A DNA stretch of 60,281 bases, taken from assembly GCA_024278975.1 (NCBI GenBank), contig JAJRSD010000108.1, positions 1 through 60,281 on the forward strand, in the 5' to 3' direction. This stretch comes from Bacteroidota bacterium (lineage in GTDB: Bacteria; Bacteroidota; Bacteroidia; Bacteroidales; Prolixibacteraceae). Made by a program: the position numbers and the translations under genes. The notes under the pieces were generated by a model. That model saw only the letters and a program-made list of their open reading frames with translations, was not told where the DNA came from and did not search any database. Of the stretch, positions 1-8,133 are shown in pieces. The stretch's first letter is position 1, and each line of letters opens with the position of its first letter.

Positions 1-2304
1 GGCATCAAAACTTTCCGATTTAAATTCGCGGTCGCCAGTTTTAACAGCATCTTCGTACGCTTTTTGTGCTGCCGAAAGTTGGGCGAGCAAGTTTCCTATT
101 TCATCAATTCTTTGTTGCGGATAAGTTTCGTCGGGTTTTATTGTTAACGCGGTGCGATATTCATTGCGTGAGTTGTCGTAATCTTTTGTGTCGAAAAGAT
201 TGTCGGCTTTTGCAATTGCATCGCTGTAATTTTTATCCCTTTCGGCTTGAAGTGCTGCTAATCTTGCAGCTTCGGCAGCGGCAACCTCTGCCAGTCTAAC
301 TTTTTCAGCTTCGGCTTCGGCAGCCAAACGAACTTTCTCTGCTGCTTGTTGTTCAGCTAAAATACGTGCTTGCTCCTCAATCAAACCATCAATCTTAACA
401 ATCATCTCCGGCGGATAAGTTTCATCCGGTTTTATATTACCTGCAACAGCAAACGCAGTTTTAGCTTGGGAGAAATCTTTTTGTTGGAATAATCCATCGG
501 CTTTTGCAATTGCCTGCTGATATTTTTTATCGGTTTGGGCTATCTGTTGCATAATTGAATTAATTTCGGAAATCTTATCCTTTGGATATTTCTCCTTCGA
601 TTTTACTCCCAACGCAGCGGTATATTTACCTTTTGCATTCTCGTAACTCTTTTCAGCAAAAAGATTATCGGCTTCGGTAATAAGTGTATTGTATTTTCCA
701 TCGACACTTTGAGTAGCTAAAATACCATCAATTTCGCGAATCCGGTTCAACGAATGTTTATCGCTATTTTGGATTTGCAAAGCTTGCGTATAAAGCGATT
801 TTGATGCTTCGTAATTTTCTGAAATGAACTGATTATCGGCTTTATAAACCAAATCGGCAAAACTCTGCTCCAGATCTAAAATCTTATTAATTTCATCGAT
901 TCTGGTTTTGGGATGTGGTTCGTCTGGAAATAGTGCAAATGCCTCTTTATAATCATTTAACGCTTCGGGATATAACTTTTTCTTATACGATTTATCGGCT
1001 GTTTTTATAAACTTATCGTATTGAATTCTATTGACAATCTCGTGCATTATCTCACGAATCTCGCTAATTCGTTGTGTTGCAACCGGGTCGTCGGGTTTAT
1101 ATTGTAAAGCATTTTCGTACGATGCCAGCGACTTTTCATAAAATTGTTTTTCAAACAGACTCTCGGCCTGAAACATTGCTTCGTCATAGTTTGCCTGCTT
1201 TTTAAGGTTGTTTGCCTGTTCGCCCAAAATCCCATTTATCTCCTCAATTTTACTTTTCGGATAACTTTCGTTGGGCTTTATTTTTAGTGCACTTTCGTAT
1301 TTTCCAATCGCCTCATTATATAAAATCTCACGAAACGAATTATCTCCCTGAACTATCAACTCCTGATATTGAGTTTCGGCCTGCTGCTTATTAAGTATAT
1401 CGTTTATTTTTTTAACCTGTTGCAACGCATAACTATCGGTTGGTTTAATCGACAATGCTCTGTTATACGAGTTCTTTGCATCGGAATAGTTTTTTTGACT
1501 GAACAATAAATCGGCCTCTTTTATCAAAGTTACAAATCGTTCGGCAAGAGCTTTATCCAGTTCCGATGCCGCCATTATCAGCCCCAGTAAATCGTTAATT
1601 TCCAAAATCCTGTCTTTGGGAAACTGCTCGTTGGGAAATATTTTGCTTGCCGCTTTAAACCCGTCAAGAGCAGCCAAAAATTTCTCATTTCCATATTCTT
1701 CACCGGCTTGTTCCAGCAATTCGTTATACTCTTTTCGTAGCTCCGCAATTTCTGCTCTTGTTAATTTCGACAAATAATCAGCCTCTTTTCCAATCATTTT
1801 AGACTGCAAAATTGCCTGGTCAATCAACTTTTTTATTTGAGCATCGTTATAATACAGTTCAGAAATAAAATTATCGACATTGGGGTTATAATATATTTTA
1901 AGTACAGTTTTCTGCGAAAACGACTTGTCAATTCCCGGAATCTCAGCAAACAAATTAATATCAATCGGGAAAGGTGGAAATTTAGGGTCTGACTCTAAAA
2001 TAGCGCGTGGGACTGCTGTTTCAACCACAATTTTTTGTGAAAAATTATCCTCTCTTTCAAAAATTAATTCAAATTTATGGTTGTAATTTAACTCTACTTT
2101 ATATCGACCATCGGCACTTACTCCATAATTATCTAACCGGCGACCATCCTGATACATCTGAATAATTGCACCTTCAGCACTTCCCTCCTGCACACTAATT
2201 TTACCTTCAACAGCCAAGCCATTACTACGCTGTGCCTTCGATAGGAAAGTACCAAAACTCAAGAAAAATACAATTAAAATAAATTTTAGATATAATATCT
2301 TCAT
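1..2304 (-). CDS. Secreted TPR-type repeat protein, 3' end beyond window
   Basis: The frame is open from an ATG at 2302-2304 to the window edge (768 codons, no stop), so the C-terminus is missing. Residues 1-25 are a signal peptide (MKILYLKFILIVFFLSFGTF, then a cleavage region LSKAQ). About 170 residues follow with an Ig/carboxypeptidase-regulatory-like start (EGKISVQEGSAEGAIIQMY). After that come nine complete copies of a roughly 60-75 residue unit of the form LF-x-x-K-x-Y-x-x-A-x-x-x-Y-x-x-A-L-x-IKP-x-E-x-YP-x-x-R-I-x-EI-x-x-I-L, and the start of a tenth. This is a TPR-like helical repeat. An Ala/Glu-rich coiled-coil segment lies between units 8 and 9. TPR proteins are usually protein-interaction scaffolds, and a periplasmic or envelope role is inferred. 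The specific function is unknown. Confidence 0.85.
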   Translation of the reverse strand, partial: MKILYLKFILIVFFLSFGTFLSKAQRSNGLAVEGKISVQEGSAEGAIIQMYQDGRRLDNYGVSADGRYKVELNYNHKFELIFEREDNFSQKIVVETAVPRAILESDPKFPPFPIDINLFAEIPGIDKSFSQKTVLKIYYNPNVDNFISELYYNDAQIKKLIDQAILQSKMIGKEADYLSKLTRAEIAELRKEYNELLEQAGEEYGNEKFLAALDGFKAASKIFPNEQFPKDRILEINDLLGLIMAASELDKALAERFVTLIKEADLLFSQKNYSDAKNSYNRALSIKPTDSYALQQVKKINDILNKQQAETQYQELIVQGDNSFREILYNEAIGKYESALKIKPNESYPKSKIEEINGILGEQANNLKKQANYDEAMFQAESLFEKQFYEKSLASYENALQYKPDDPVATQRISEIREIMHEIVNRIQYDKFIKTADKSYKKKLYPEALNDYKEAFALFPDEPHPKTRIDEINKILDLEQSFADLVYKADNQFISENYEASKSLYTQALQIQNSDKHSLNRIREIDGILATQSVDGKYNTLITEADNLFAEKSYENAKGKYTAALGVKSKEKYPKDKISEINSIMQQIAQTDKKYQQAIAKADGLFQQKDFSQAKTAFAVAGNIKPDETYPPEMIVKIDGLIEEQARILAEQQAAEKVRLAAEAEAEKVRLAEVAAAEAARLAALQAERDKNYSDAIAKADNLFDTKDYDNSRNEYRTALTIKPDETYPQQRIDEIGNLLAQLSAAQKAYEDAVKTGDREFKSESFDA

Positions 2305-2725
2305 ACAATACACATTCAATCTTATTCAATTAAAGGGAACGAAGATATAAACAATAAATTATTACATATCAAACGAAAAACATTTTGACCGTTTTTCAAT
2401 AAAATATTTCAGATTTAAACCAAATTAAATATAAAATTGTTAGTTTGGCTTTTGTTTTAATTTTGAAAGAATAATACTGATTTATGAGTCCTCTCCGAAA
2501 AGTAAAAAACAGATATTTAGTCATATTCATCTGATGAATCTGTAACCAACTGATTGCTATATTTGAATTTCATGTGCTTTTTGCTAAATCATTCATCTGA
2601 TGACTTTTTAGATATGCGGAAATTTAATTTCAGACTTCCGGTAGGGAAAAGTTGGGGAAAGTACTAAATAGTTAATATTTTATTAAGTACGAGAAACGGA
2701 TAAATTGGATATTGAAAGACTAACA
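2305..2725. other. Divergent intergenic region with a repeated quasi-palindrome
   Basis: These 420 AT-rich bases separate two divergent genes and should hold both promoters, but no clear TTTG/TAnnTTTG pair was identified. The 13-mer ATTCATCTGATGA occurs twice in the same orientation (2525-2537 and 2591-2603). The first copy extends to the near-perfect palindrome ATTCATCTGATGAAT. Nothing else is recognisable. Confidence 0.4.
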
Positions 2726-3457
2726 ATGGAAATTTGGAAATATATTGGCGAAAATAACAATATCATTCTGTGGATAATTATTTGTATAGTTCTCCTTGTT
2801 GGTTTCATTTCATTGTTTAGAAAAATTCGAGATGTAAGATTGCTTAAAACTGTCACATCCTTAAGCAGGGGAACAAAAACAGAAAGAGATTTAGTTTTAA
2901 AACTACTGAAACATGGAATACCTGCACAAACTATATTTCATGACTTATTTATTGAAACAAACAATGGAGAGTTTTCACAGATTGACGTAGTAGTTGCTAC
3001 AACGGAAGGGATAATTGTATTTGAAGTAAAAGATTACAGTGGATGGATTTTTGGTAATGGTAATTATTCTCATTGGACCAAAGTTCTAGCGTATGGCAAA
3101 AGAAAGTATAGATTCTACAACCCCATTAAACAGAACATAAATCATATTAAAAATTTAAGAAAACAACTTAAACAATTTGAAAATATTCCGTTTTATTCAA
3201 TAATCGCTTTTTATGGTGATTGTGAATTGAAAGAAATTAATTACGTTCCCAAAGGAACATTACTCGTAAAACCTTCTCGGATATTTGAGGTTCTTAAATT
3301 TATCAGGAAAAACAACAAAGCAGCTCCATATACGGATAAGAAAGAAATCGTAAGAATATTAAATCAAGCTGTGAAAAACGGAGAAAATATAAGTAACCAA
3401 GAAATGCACATTGAAAATATTAATGATATGTTAGGTAAGGATAGAATATATGATTAA
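2726..3457 (+). CDS. Membrane-anchored NERD (nuclease-related) domain protein
   Basis: I chose the ATG at 2726 (243 aa) over an in-frame TTG at 2705. Residues about 10-30 form one transmembrane helix (IILWIIICIVLLVGFISLF). The NERD domain follows, with its usual landmarks: a Glu after TKTE, FSQIDVVV, the catalytic-type GIIVFEVKDYSG (E and K of a PDExK-like core), a downstream Trp, and NPIKQNINHIKNL. NERD proteins are assumed to be nucleases or nucleic-acid processing factors, but substrates are poorly defined. The next gene, an ATPase, starts 62 bases after the stop codon in the same direction, so the two may be co-transcribed. The role here is unknown. Confidence 0.8.
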   Translation: MEIWKYIGENNNIILWIIICIVLLVGFISLFRKIRDVRLLKTVTSLSRGTKTERDLVLKLLKHGIPAQTIFHDLFIETNNGEFSQIDVVVATTEGIIVFEVKDYSGWIFGNGNYSHWTKVLAYGKRKYRFYNPIKQNINHIKNLRKQLKQFENIPFYSIIAFYGDCELKEINYVPKGTLLVKPSRIFEVLKFIRKNNKAAPYTDKKEIVRILNQAVKNGENISNQEMHIENINDMLGKDRIYD

Positions 3458-3519
3458 ATAAATAATATTTGATGATTTGACAAAATTAATATAAATTGCG
3501 TCAGTTAAATGACGGTATT

Positions 3520-4656
3520 ATGAATTATTTAGTCAGGGACATAACAGAAAACATAATAAAAAAACTGCAACCTAATAAAGTTGTAATTGTATTTGGTGCA
3601 AGACGGGTTGGGAAAACTATTCTTGTAAAAGAGATTCTAAGTAAAGTTGATGAGCCAGTTCTTACTCTAAACGGAGAAGATATAAATGTACACGATAAGC
3701 TTGCAATTAGGAGTATCGAGAATTACAAACAGATTTTAGGCTCGTATAAATTACTCTATATCGATGAGGCTCAGAAAATTCCGGAAATTGGATTAAAGCT
3801 GAAACTTATGATCGATGAAATTGAAGGATTAAGAATAATCATTTCAGGTTCATCTTCTTTTGATATTCATAAAGATACTGGCGAGCCTTTAACCGGGAGA
3901 AAATATTCTTTTAATTTATTCGCACTATCAGAAAACGAATATTGTCAGGTTGAAAACAATATTGCTAAAATTGATAAGATTCGGGAAAGGCTGATTTTTG
4001 GTAATTACCCTGAATTACTCCACATACCGGATAGAGAGGATAAAATTGACTACCTAAATGAAATGGTGAGTTCTTATTTATTAAAAGATATTTTGGTTTA
4101 TGAGAATATAAAAAATTCGCAAAAAATATTCAACTTGTTGCGCTTAATTGCATTTCAAATTGGTGGAGAAGTTTCGCTTCAAGAGTTAGGAAAACAACTG
4201 GGAATAAGTAAGAATACTGTTGAGAAATATCTCGACTTATTGAGCAAGGTTTTTATACTTCATAAAGTAGAAGGATTCAGTAGAAATTTGCGCAAAGAGA
4301 TTACGAAAAATTCAAGATGGTATTTTCTTGATAACGGAATACGAAATTCTGTAATTGCCAATTTCAATCCCATTGAATCGAGAAATGATATTGGAGCTTT
4401 ATGGGAGAACTATATGATAAGCGAGCGACTTAAATATCAGGAGTACAGGAGACTATCTTCGAATAACTACTTTTGGAGAACTTACGACCAACAAGAAATA
4501 GATTGGGTAGAAGAACGAGATGGCTCACTATTCGCTTATGAATTTAAATGGAAAGAATTAAAAGTAAAAATACCTACTCAATGGAAAAATGCGTATCCTG
4601 ATTCTGCATTTAAAGTAATAAACAAAGATAACTTTGAAAACTGGTTAACTAAATAA
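3520..4656 (+). CDS. AAA ATPase with C-terminal DUF4143 domain
   Basis: 378 aa from the ATG at 3520. An upstream in-frame TTG at 3496 would add eight residues and looks less likely. Walker A is GARRVGKT near residues 26-33, Walker B is LLYIDEAQ near 87-94, and a sensor-like IIISGSSSFD follows. The C-terminal half fits the DUF4143 fold: a winged-helix-like stretch (LGKQLGISKNTVEKYLDLLSK), then a degenerate PD-(D/E)xK-like end (QEIDWVEERDGSLFAYEFKW). Proteins of this type are common in Bacteroidota and archaea. Nucleic-acid or partner-protein handling has been suggested, but no definite role is known. The gene ends 3 bases before the nhaC start, so translational coupling is possible. Confidence 0.85.
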   Translation: MNYLVRDITENIIKKLQPNKVVIVFGARRVGKTILVKEILSKVDEPVLTLNGEDINVHDKLAIRSIENYKQILGSYKLLYIDEAQKIPEIGLKLKLMIDEIEGLRIIISGSSSFDIHKDTGEPLTGRKYSFNLFALSENEYCQVENNIAKIDKIRERLIFGNYPELLHIPDREDKIDYLNEMVSSYLLKDILVYENIKNSQKIFNLLRLIAFQIGGEVSLQELGKQLGISKNTVEKYLDLLSKVFILHKVEGFSRNLRKEITKNSRWYFLDNGIRNSVIANFNPIESRNDIGALWENYMISERLKYQEYRRLSSNNYFWRTYDQQEIDWVEERDGSLFAYEFKWKELKVKIPTQWKNAYPDSAFKVINKDNFENWLTK

Positions 4657-4659
4657 TAT

Positions 4660-6105
4660 ATGAAACATAAATCATCACTACTTTTAGCACTCTCTCCTAT
4701 TCTGATTTTAATTGGCATGTTAACGCTGAATGTTCTTCTTTTTGAAGATACACTGGCAGGCTCAAATCAAATTGCACTCTTAGTTGCAGCTTCAATTGCG
4801 GGCGTTATAACCTATCGTCTTGGATATAGCTGGGATGACATCAGAGAGAGAGTTGTTTCGACAATTAGCTCTGCAATGCCATCCATTTTAATTCTGCTGT
4901 TAATTGGGTCGCTGGCAGGCACATGGATGATTAGCGGAGTTGTACCTGCAATGATATATTACGGAATCGACCTGATTAGTCCTAAACTATTTTTGTTTAC
5001 CGCCGTGGTTGTGAGTGCAATTATTAGTGTTGCTACCGGGAGTTCGTGGTCGACCATTGCAACAATTGGAGTTGCACTTTTGGGAATTGGACATGCAATT
5101 GGCATTAACGACGCGGTTGTTGCCGGCGCAATTATTAGCGGCGCATATTTTGGCGATAAAATGAGTCCGCTAAGCGACACAACAAACCTTGCTCCGGCAA
5201 TGGCAGGCACCGACCTGTTTACACATATAAAATACATGACAATTACAACTGTTCCGTCGATGACAATTACGTTAATTATCTTTTTGGTTATCGGTTTTAA
5301 CTACAATTTTTCGGGAACTGCAATAAATGTCGAGAATGTAAAAACTGCAATCGACGGAACATTTAATACCAACCCGCTACTTTTTCTGGTTCCTGTAATT
5401 CTTTGAACCATAATAATTTTGAAAGTCCCTCCCCTGCCAGCTCTCTTTGCCGGCACTTTATTGGGTGGATTATTTGCAATTATTTTTCAACCTGAAATAA
5501 TTACGCAATTATCCGGGATAACTGAAAATTATGCAAAAGCATCATATTTTTCGGTAATGAAATCGATGTTTGGCGATGTAAGTTTAACAACACCCAATGC
5601 CGCTGTAAATGAACTACTCAGCACTTCGGGAATGCGCGGAATGTTAGATACTGTTTGGCTGATTCTTTCGGCAATGGTTTTTGGTGGAATGATGGAAGCT
5701 GGCGGACTGTTGAAACGAATTACCCAGCCAATTATTAAATATGCAAATAGTACCGGCAGCCTCGTGGCATCGACAGTTGCAACGTGTGTATTTTTTAATA
5801 CCACAGCATCAGACCAGTACATTGCTATAGTTGTTCCGGGTAGAATGTTTCGAAAAACCTACGAAGAAAAAGGTTATAAACCAGAGCTTTTAAGTCGTAC
5901 TTTGGAAGACAGCGGAACAATGACATCGGTACTAATTCCATGGAATACCTGCGGTGCAACACAATCGCGGATACTTGGTGTTGATACTTGGTCGTACGCA
6001 CCATACGCATTTTTCAATATTATTAGTCCGTTGATGACAATTCTGTTTGCTTATCTGAATATTAAAATCAGAAGATTTACTAAAAAGGAAAACCTGAAAG
6101 AGTAG
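4660..6105 (+). pseudogene. nhaC: NhaC-family Na+/H+ antiporter, interrupted by in-frame TGA
   Basis: Two open segments, 4660-5406 and 5407-6105, lie in the same reading frame and are separated only by TGA at 5404-5406. Joined, they give about 481 residues, the normal NhaC length, with continuous homology across the stop (LLFLVPVIL-stop-TIIILKVPPLPALFAG). The first half carries the conserved SGAYFGDKMSPLSDTTNLAPA segment, the second FFNTTASDQYIAIVVPGRMF and LEDSGTMTSVLIPWNTCGA. The product would exchange Na+ for H+ across the inner membrane through about 12 helices. The TGA could be a nonsense mutation (TGG or CGA to TGA), a base-call error, or a site of readthrough. TGA is a normal stop elsewhere in the window (for example 11107-11109). 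Family call is firm; whether the gene functions is not. Confidence 0.8.
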
Positions 6106-6142
6106 ATTTTAAAGTATATAATTCAACAAAAAAAAACAGATT

Positions 6143-7210
6143 ATGGGAAGAATAATTTTAACAATTGCTTTAGCTTTTTTTATTGGCATCGGATCGCAAA
6201 CAGCACACAACAGTTTAAATAATAGAACAGCACAAAACCTGATAAAAAAGCATGAACCTTTAAAAGTAATTTTCGATACCGATATGGATTCTGACGTTGA
6301 TGATGTTGGTGCTCTCGCAATACTTCATGCAATGATGGATAACGGTGATGTTGAAATTCTGGCAGTAATGATTTCGTCCACCGCTCCTAAAGCTGCAGCG
6401 TGTGCCGATGCAATTAACACATATTATGGAAGACCTGATTTACCAATTGGTGCAAAAAAGGGTGACGGTGTTAATAGAAATAACGGATATGTGGACAGAG
6501 TGGCATCAAAGTTTCCTCAAGATATTGGTTCAGGAGAAAATGCGCACGATGCTGTTAAACTTTATAGAAAAATACTTGCCGAAAATGATGATAATAACGT
6601 AGTAATTATTTCTGTTGGATATTTGACAAATCTGGAAGATCTTTTAAAATCTCAAAAAGATGACATCAGCGAACTTTGTGGTAGCGATTTAGTTAAGAAA
6701 AAAGTAAAAGATTTTGTTTGCATTGGGGGCAAGTGGCCGGAGGATATGACGGAAGGTGGAGGTGGAAATTTTGAAACAGATGGACAAGCTATAAAATATG
6801 TAAACAAACATTGGCCTGGAATGATATCTTATTGTGTCGAAGACCGGTATATGTGGGATATAAAAACAGGAAGATTTTACTTAAATGAAGACGTGAATAT
6901 TAATCCGGTTGCTTATGCGTATCAGGAATTTTTTAAAAGATGTGATTGGTGTGAGAATAAGCCGGATCATCACAGTGCCGATCTTATTGGTGTTTATGTA
7001 GGAGTTTATGGTATTGATAACCAATACACAAAATATGAGACTAATGGTTATTATAAAATATACGATAATGGTTTTTGTCAATGGAAATACGACTCGAATA
7101 AGCCTTTACGCAGAGCTACTTATGGTTTAAAAGAACCTTACCGGGAGTCTGTTAAAAGTTTAACAAACGAAATTGGGGTATTAATATTACAAAAACCCAG
7201 GGCATTCTAA
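6143..7210 (+). CDS. Exported nucleoside hydrolase-like protein
   Basis: 355 aa from the ATG at 6143. An N-terminal signal peptide (IILTIALAFFIGIGS) suggests periplasmic or outer-surface location. The hydrolase core begins with VIFDTDMDSDVDDVGAL (residues about 42-58), which matches the calcium-binding Asp cluster of inosine-uridine nucleoside N-ribohydrolases. Later landmarks are VIISVGYLTNLEDLL and the GGNFETDGQA region, which resembles the ExNxxxD active-site strand. The family splits the N-glycosidic bond of ribonucleosides. The extended C-terminus and export are typical of Bacteroidota paralogues of unknown specificity. It follows nhaC by 37 bases and precedes the hemolysin-III gene by 15, so it may sit in one transcript. 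Confidence 0.8.
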   Translation: MGRIILTIALAFFIGIGSQTAHNSLNNRTAQNLIKKHEPLKVIFDTDMDSDVDDVGALAILHAMMDNGDVEILAVMISSTAPKAAACADAINTYYGRPDLPIGAKKGDGVNRNNGYVDRVASKFPQDIGSGENAHDAVKLYRKILAENDDNNVVIISVGYLTNLEDLLKSQKDDISELCGSDLVKKKVKDFVCIGGKWPEDMTEGGGGNFETDGQAIKYVNKHWPGMISYCVEDRYMWDIKTGRFYLNEDVNINPVAYAYQEFFKRCDWCENKPDHHSADLIGVYVGVYGIDNQYTKYETNGYYKIYDNGFCQWKYDSNKPLRRATYGLKEPYRESVKSLTNEIGVLILQKPRAF

Positions 7211-7225
7211 GAGATTTAAAATTGT

Positions 7226-7885
7226 ATGAATACAGAACTACGTTTTTCGAAACCAGAAGAGTTAGCAAATGCAATTTCGCATGGAGTTGGTTTGTTTTTA
7301 ACAATTGTAGCAACAGTTATATTAGTTGTATTTGCGGTTTCTAATGGTGATATCCGGATAATTATCAGCAGCGCAATTTTTGGCACAACACTCATTCTAC
7401 TTTACTTCTCTTCTACAATGAACCACTCGCTTGCGGCTGGTAAAACCAAAGACTTTTTTCATAATTTCGACCAGATTGGAATTTATCTTTTAATTGCCGG
7501 AACTTATACTCCGCTGGCACTTTCGGTTGTCGGAGGCAGTTTTGGTTGGGTGATGTTTGGAATAGAATGGGGACTTGCAATTTCGGGACTTATCGTAAAG
7601 GTTTTTATTCCCAATAAATTCGAAAAAGGTGTAAATGCTTTCATAATAATATCGTATGTTATTATGGGTTGGCTACTACTGTTTTTTATAGTTCCACTTT
7701 ATAATAATCTATCAACTGCAAGTTTGATTTTACTACTGGCAGGTGGGTTTTTCTACACTTTTGGAATCGTTTTTTTTAAGATGAAAAATTTGAAATTCTC
7801 TCACCTAATTTGGCATTTAATGGTAATTGGCGGTAGTGTTTGCCATTGGCTTACCATTTTTTTATTTGTTTTGAATGGAAAATAA
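7226..7885 (+). CDS. trhA: Hemolysin III / TrhA family (PAQR-like) membrane protein
   Basis: 219 aa with seven predicted transmembrane helices. Conserved family marks are EELANAISHGVG at residues 11-22, the S-x3-H motif STMNH, FDQIGIYLLIAGTYTP, and the C-terminal H-x3-H in HLIWHLMVIGGSVCHW. These His/Ser/Asp residues form the metal site of PAQR-fold proteins. Bacterial members have been tied to membrane-fluidity homeostasis, and the hemolysin name is historical. The gene starts 15 bases after the nucleoside hydrolase, and the GC-rich repeat at 7905 follows its stop. Confidence 0.88.
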   Translation: MNTELRFSKPEELANAISHGVGLFLTIVATVILVVFAVSNGDIRIIISSAIFGTTLILLYFSSTMNHSLAAGKTKDFFHNFDQIGIYLLIAGTYTPLALSVVGGSFGWVMFGIEWGLAISGLIVKVFIPNKFEKGVNAFIIISYVIMGWLLLFFIVPLYNNLSTASLILLLAGGFFYTFGIVFFKMKNLKFSHLIWHLMVIGGSVCHWLTIFLFVLNGK

Positions 7886-7904
7886 AAAGGTGATAACCCG
7901 GCTA

Positions 7905-8070
7905 ATTAGCACCGCCCTTCTGGCAGGGATTGCAGTGGTAGCTTGCTGTTGTAAACGGGTGTGACGGCTGGTTTGCAGGGGCTGCCGGAGAAAGCCCCCT
8001 GCAAACTTTGCCGGAACAGTTGTTTACAGCAGCAACTACAAACGGAAAGCCCGGCTGCCAGCCAAAAAAC
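7905..8070. repeat. GC-rich nested palindrome (dispersed-repeat-like)
   Basis: This segment is clearly more GC-rich than its surroundings and folds into nested stems. The inner arm GTTTGCAGGGGCT (7971-7983) pairs with AGCCCCCTGCAAAC (7993-8006). The outer arm GCTTGCTGTTGTAAAC (7941-7956) pairs with GTTTACAGCAGCAACTAC (8022-8039), with one mismatch and one bulge in the core. It lies in the 248-base gap before the PEP-synthase-like gene. I infer a dispersed palindromic element or a structured transcript leader. No transposase is present. Confidence 0.65.
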
Positions 8071-8133
8071 TGAATGTAGTGTAGTAGCTTTTTTTATAAT
8101 TTTTAATAACTTCATCATCTTAATAATTTTTAT

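Noticed and set aside
1212-1394. Small frame opposite the repeat protein
   Set aside because: Shadow of the minus-strand repeat gene; the same applies to other short frames opposite 1-2304.
5404-5406. TGA as selenocysteine or as recoded Trp
   Set aside because: TGA ends other genes here (11107-11109), NhaC has no known Sec site, and no general recoding is seen; a mutation or base-call error is simpler.
7906-8118. 70-residue minus-strand open frame with several cysteines
   Set aside because: It is entirely made of the GC-rich palindrome and has no gene-like features; treated as a shadow of the repeat.
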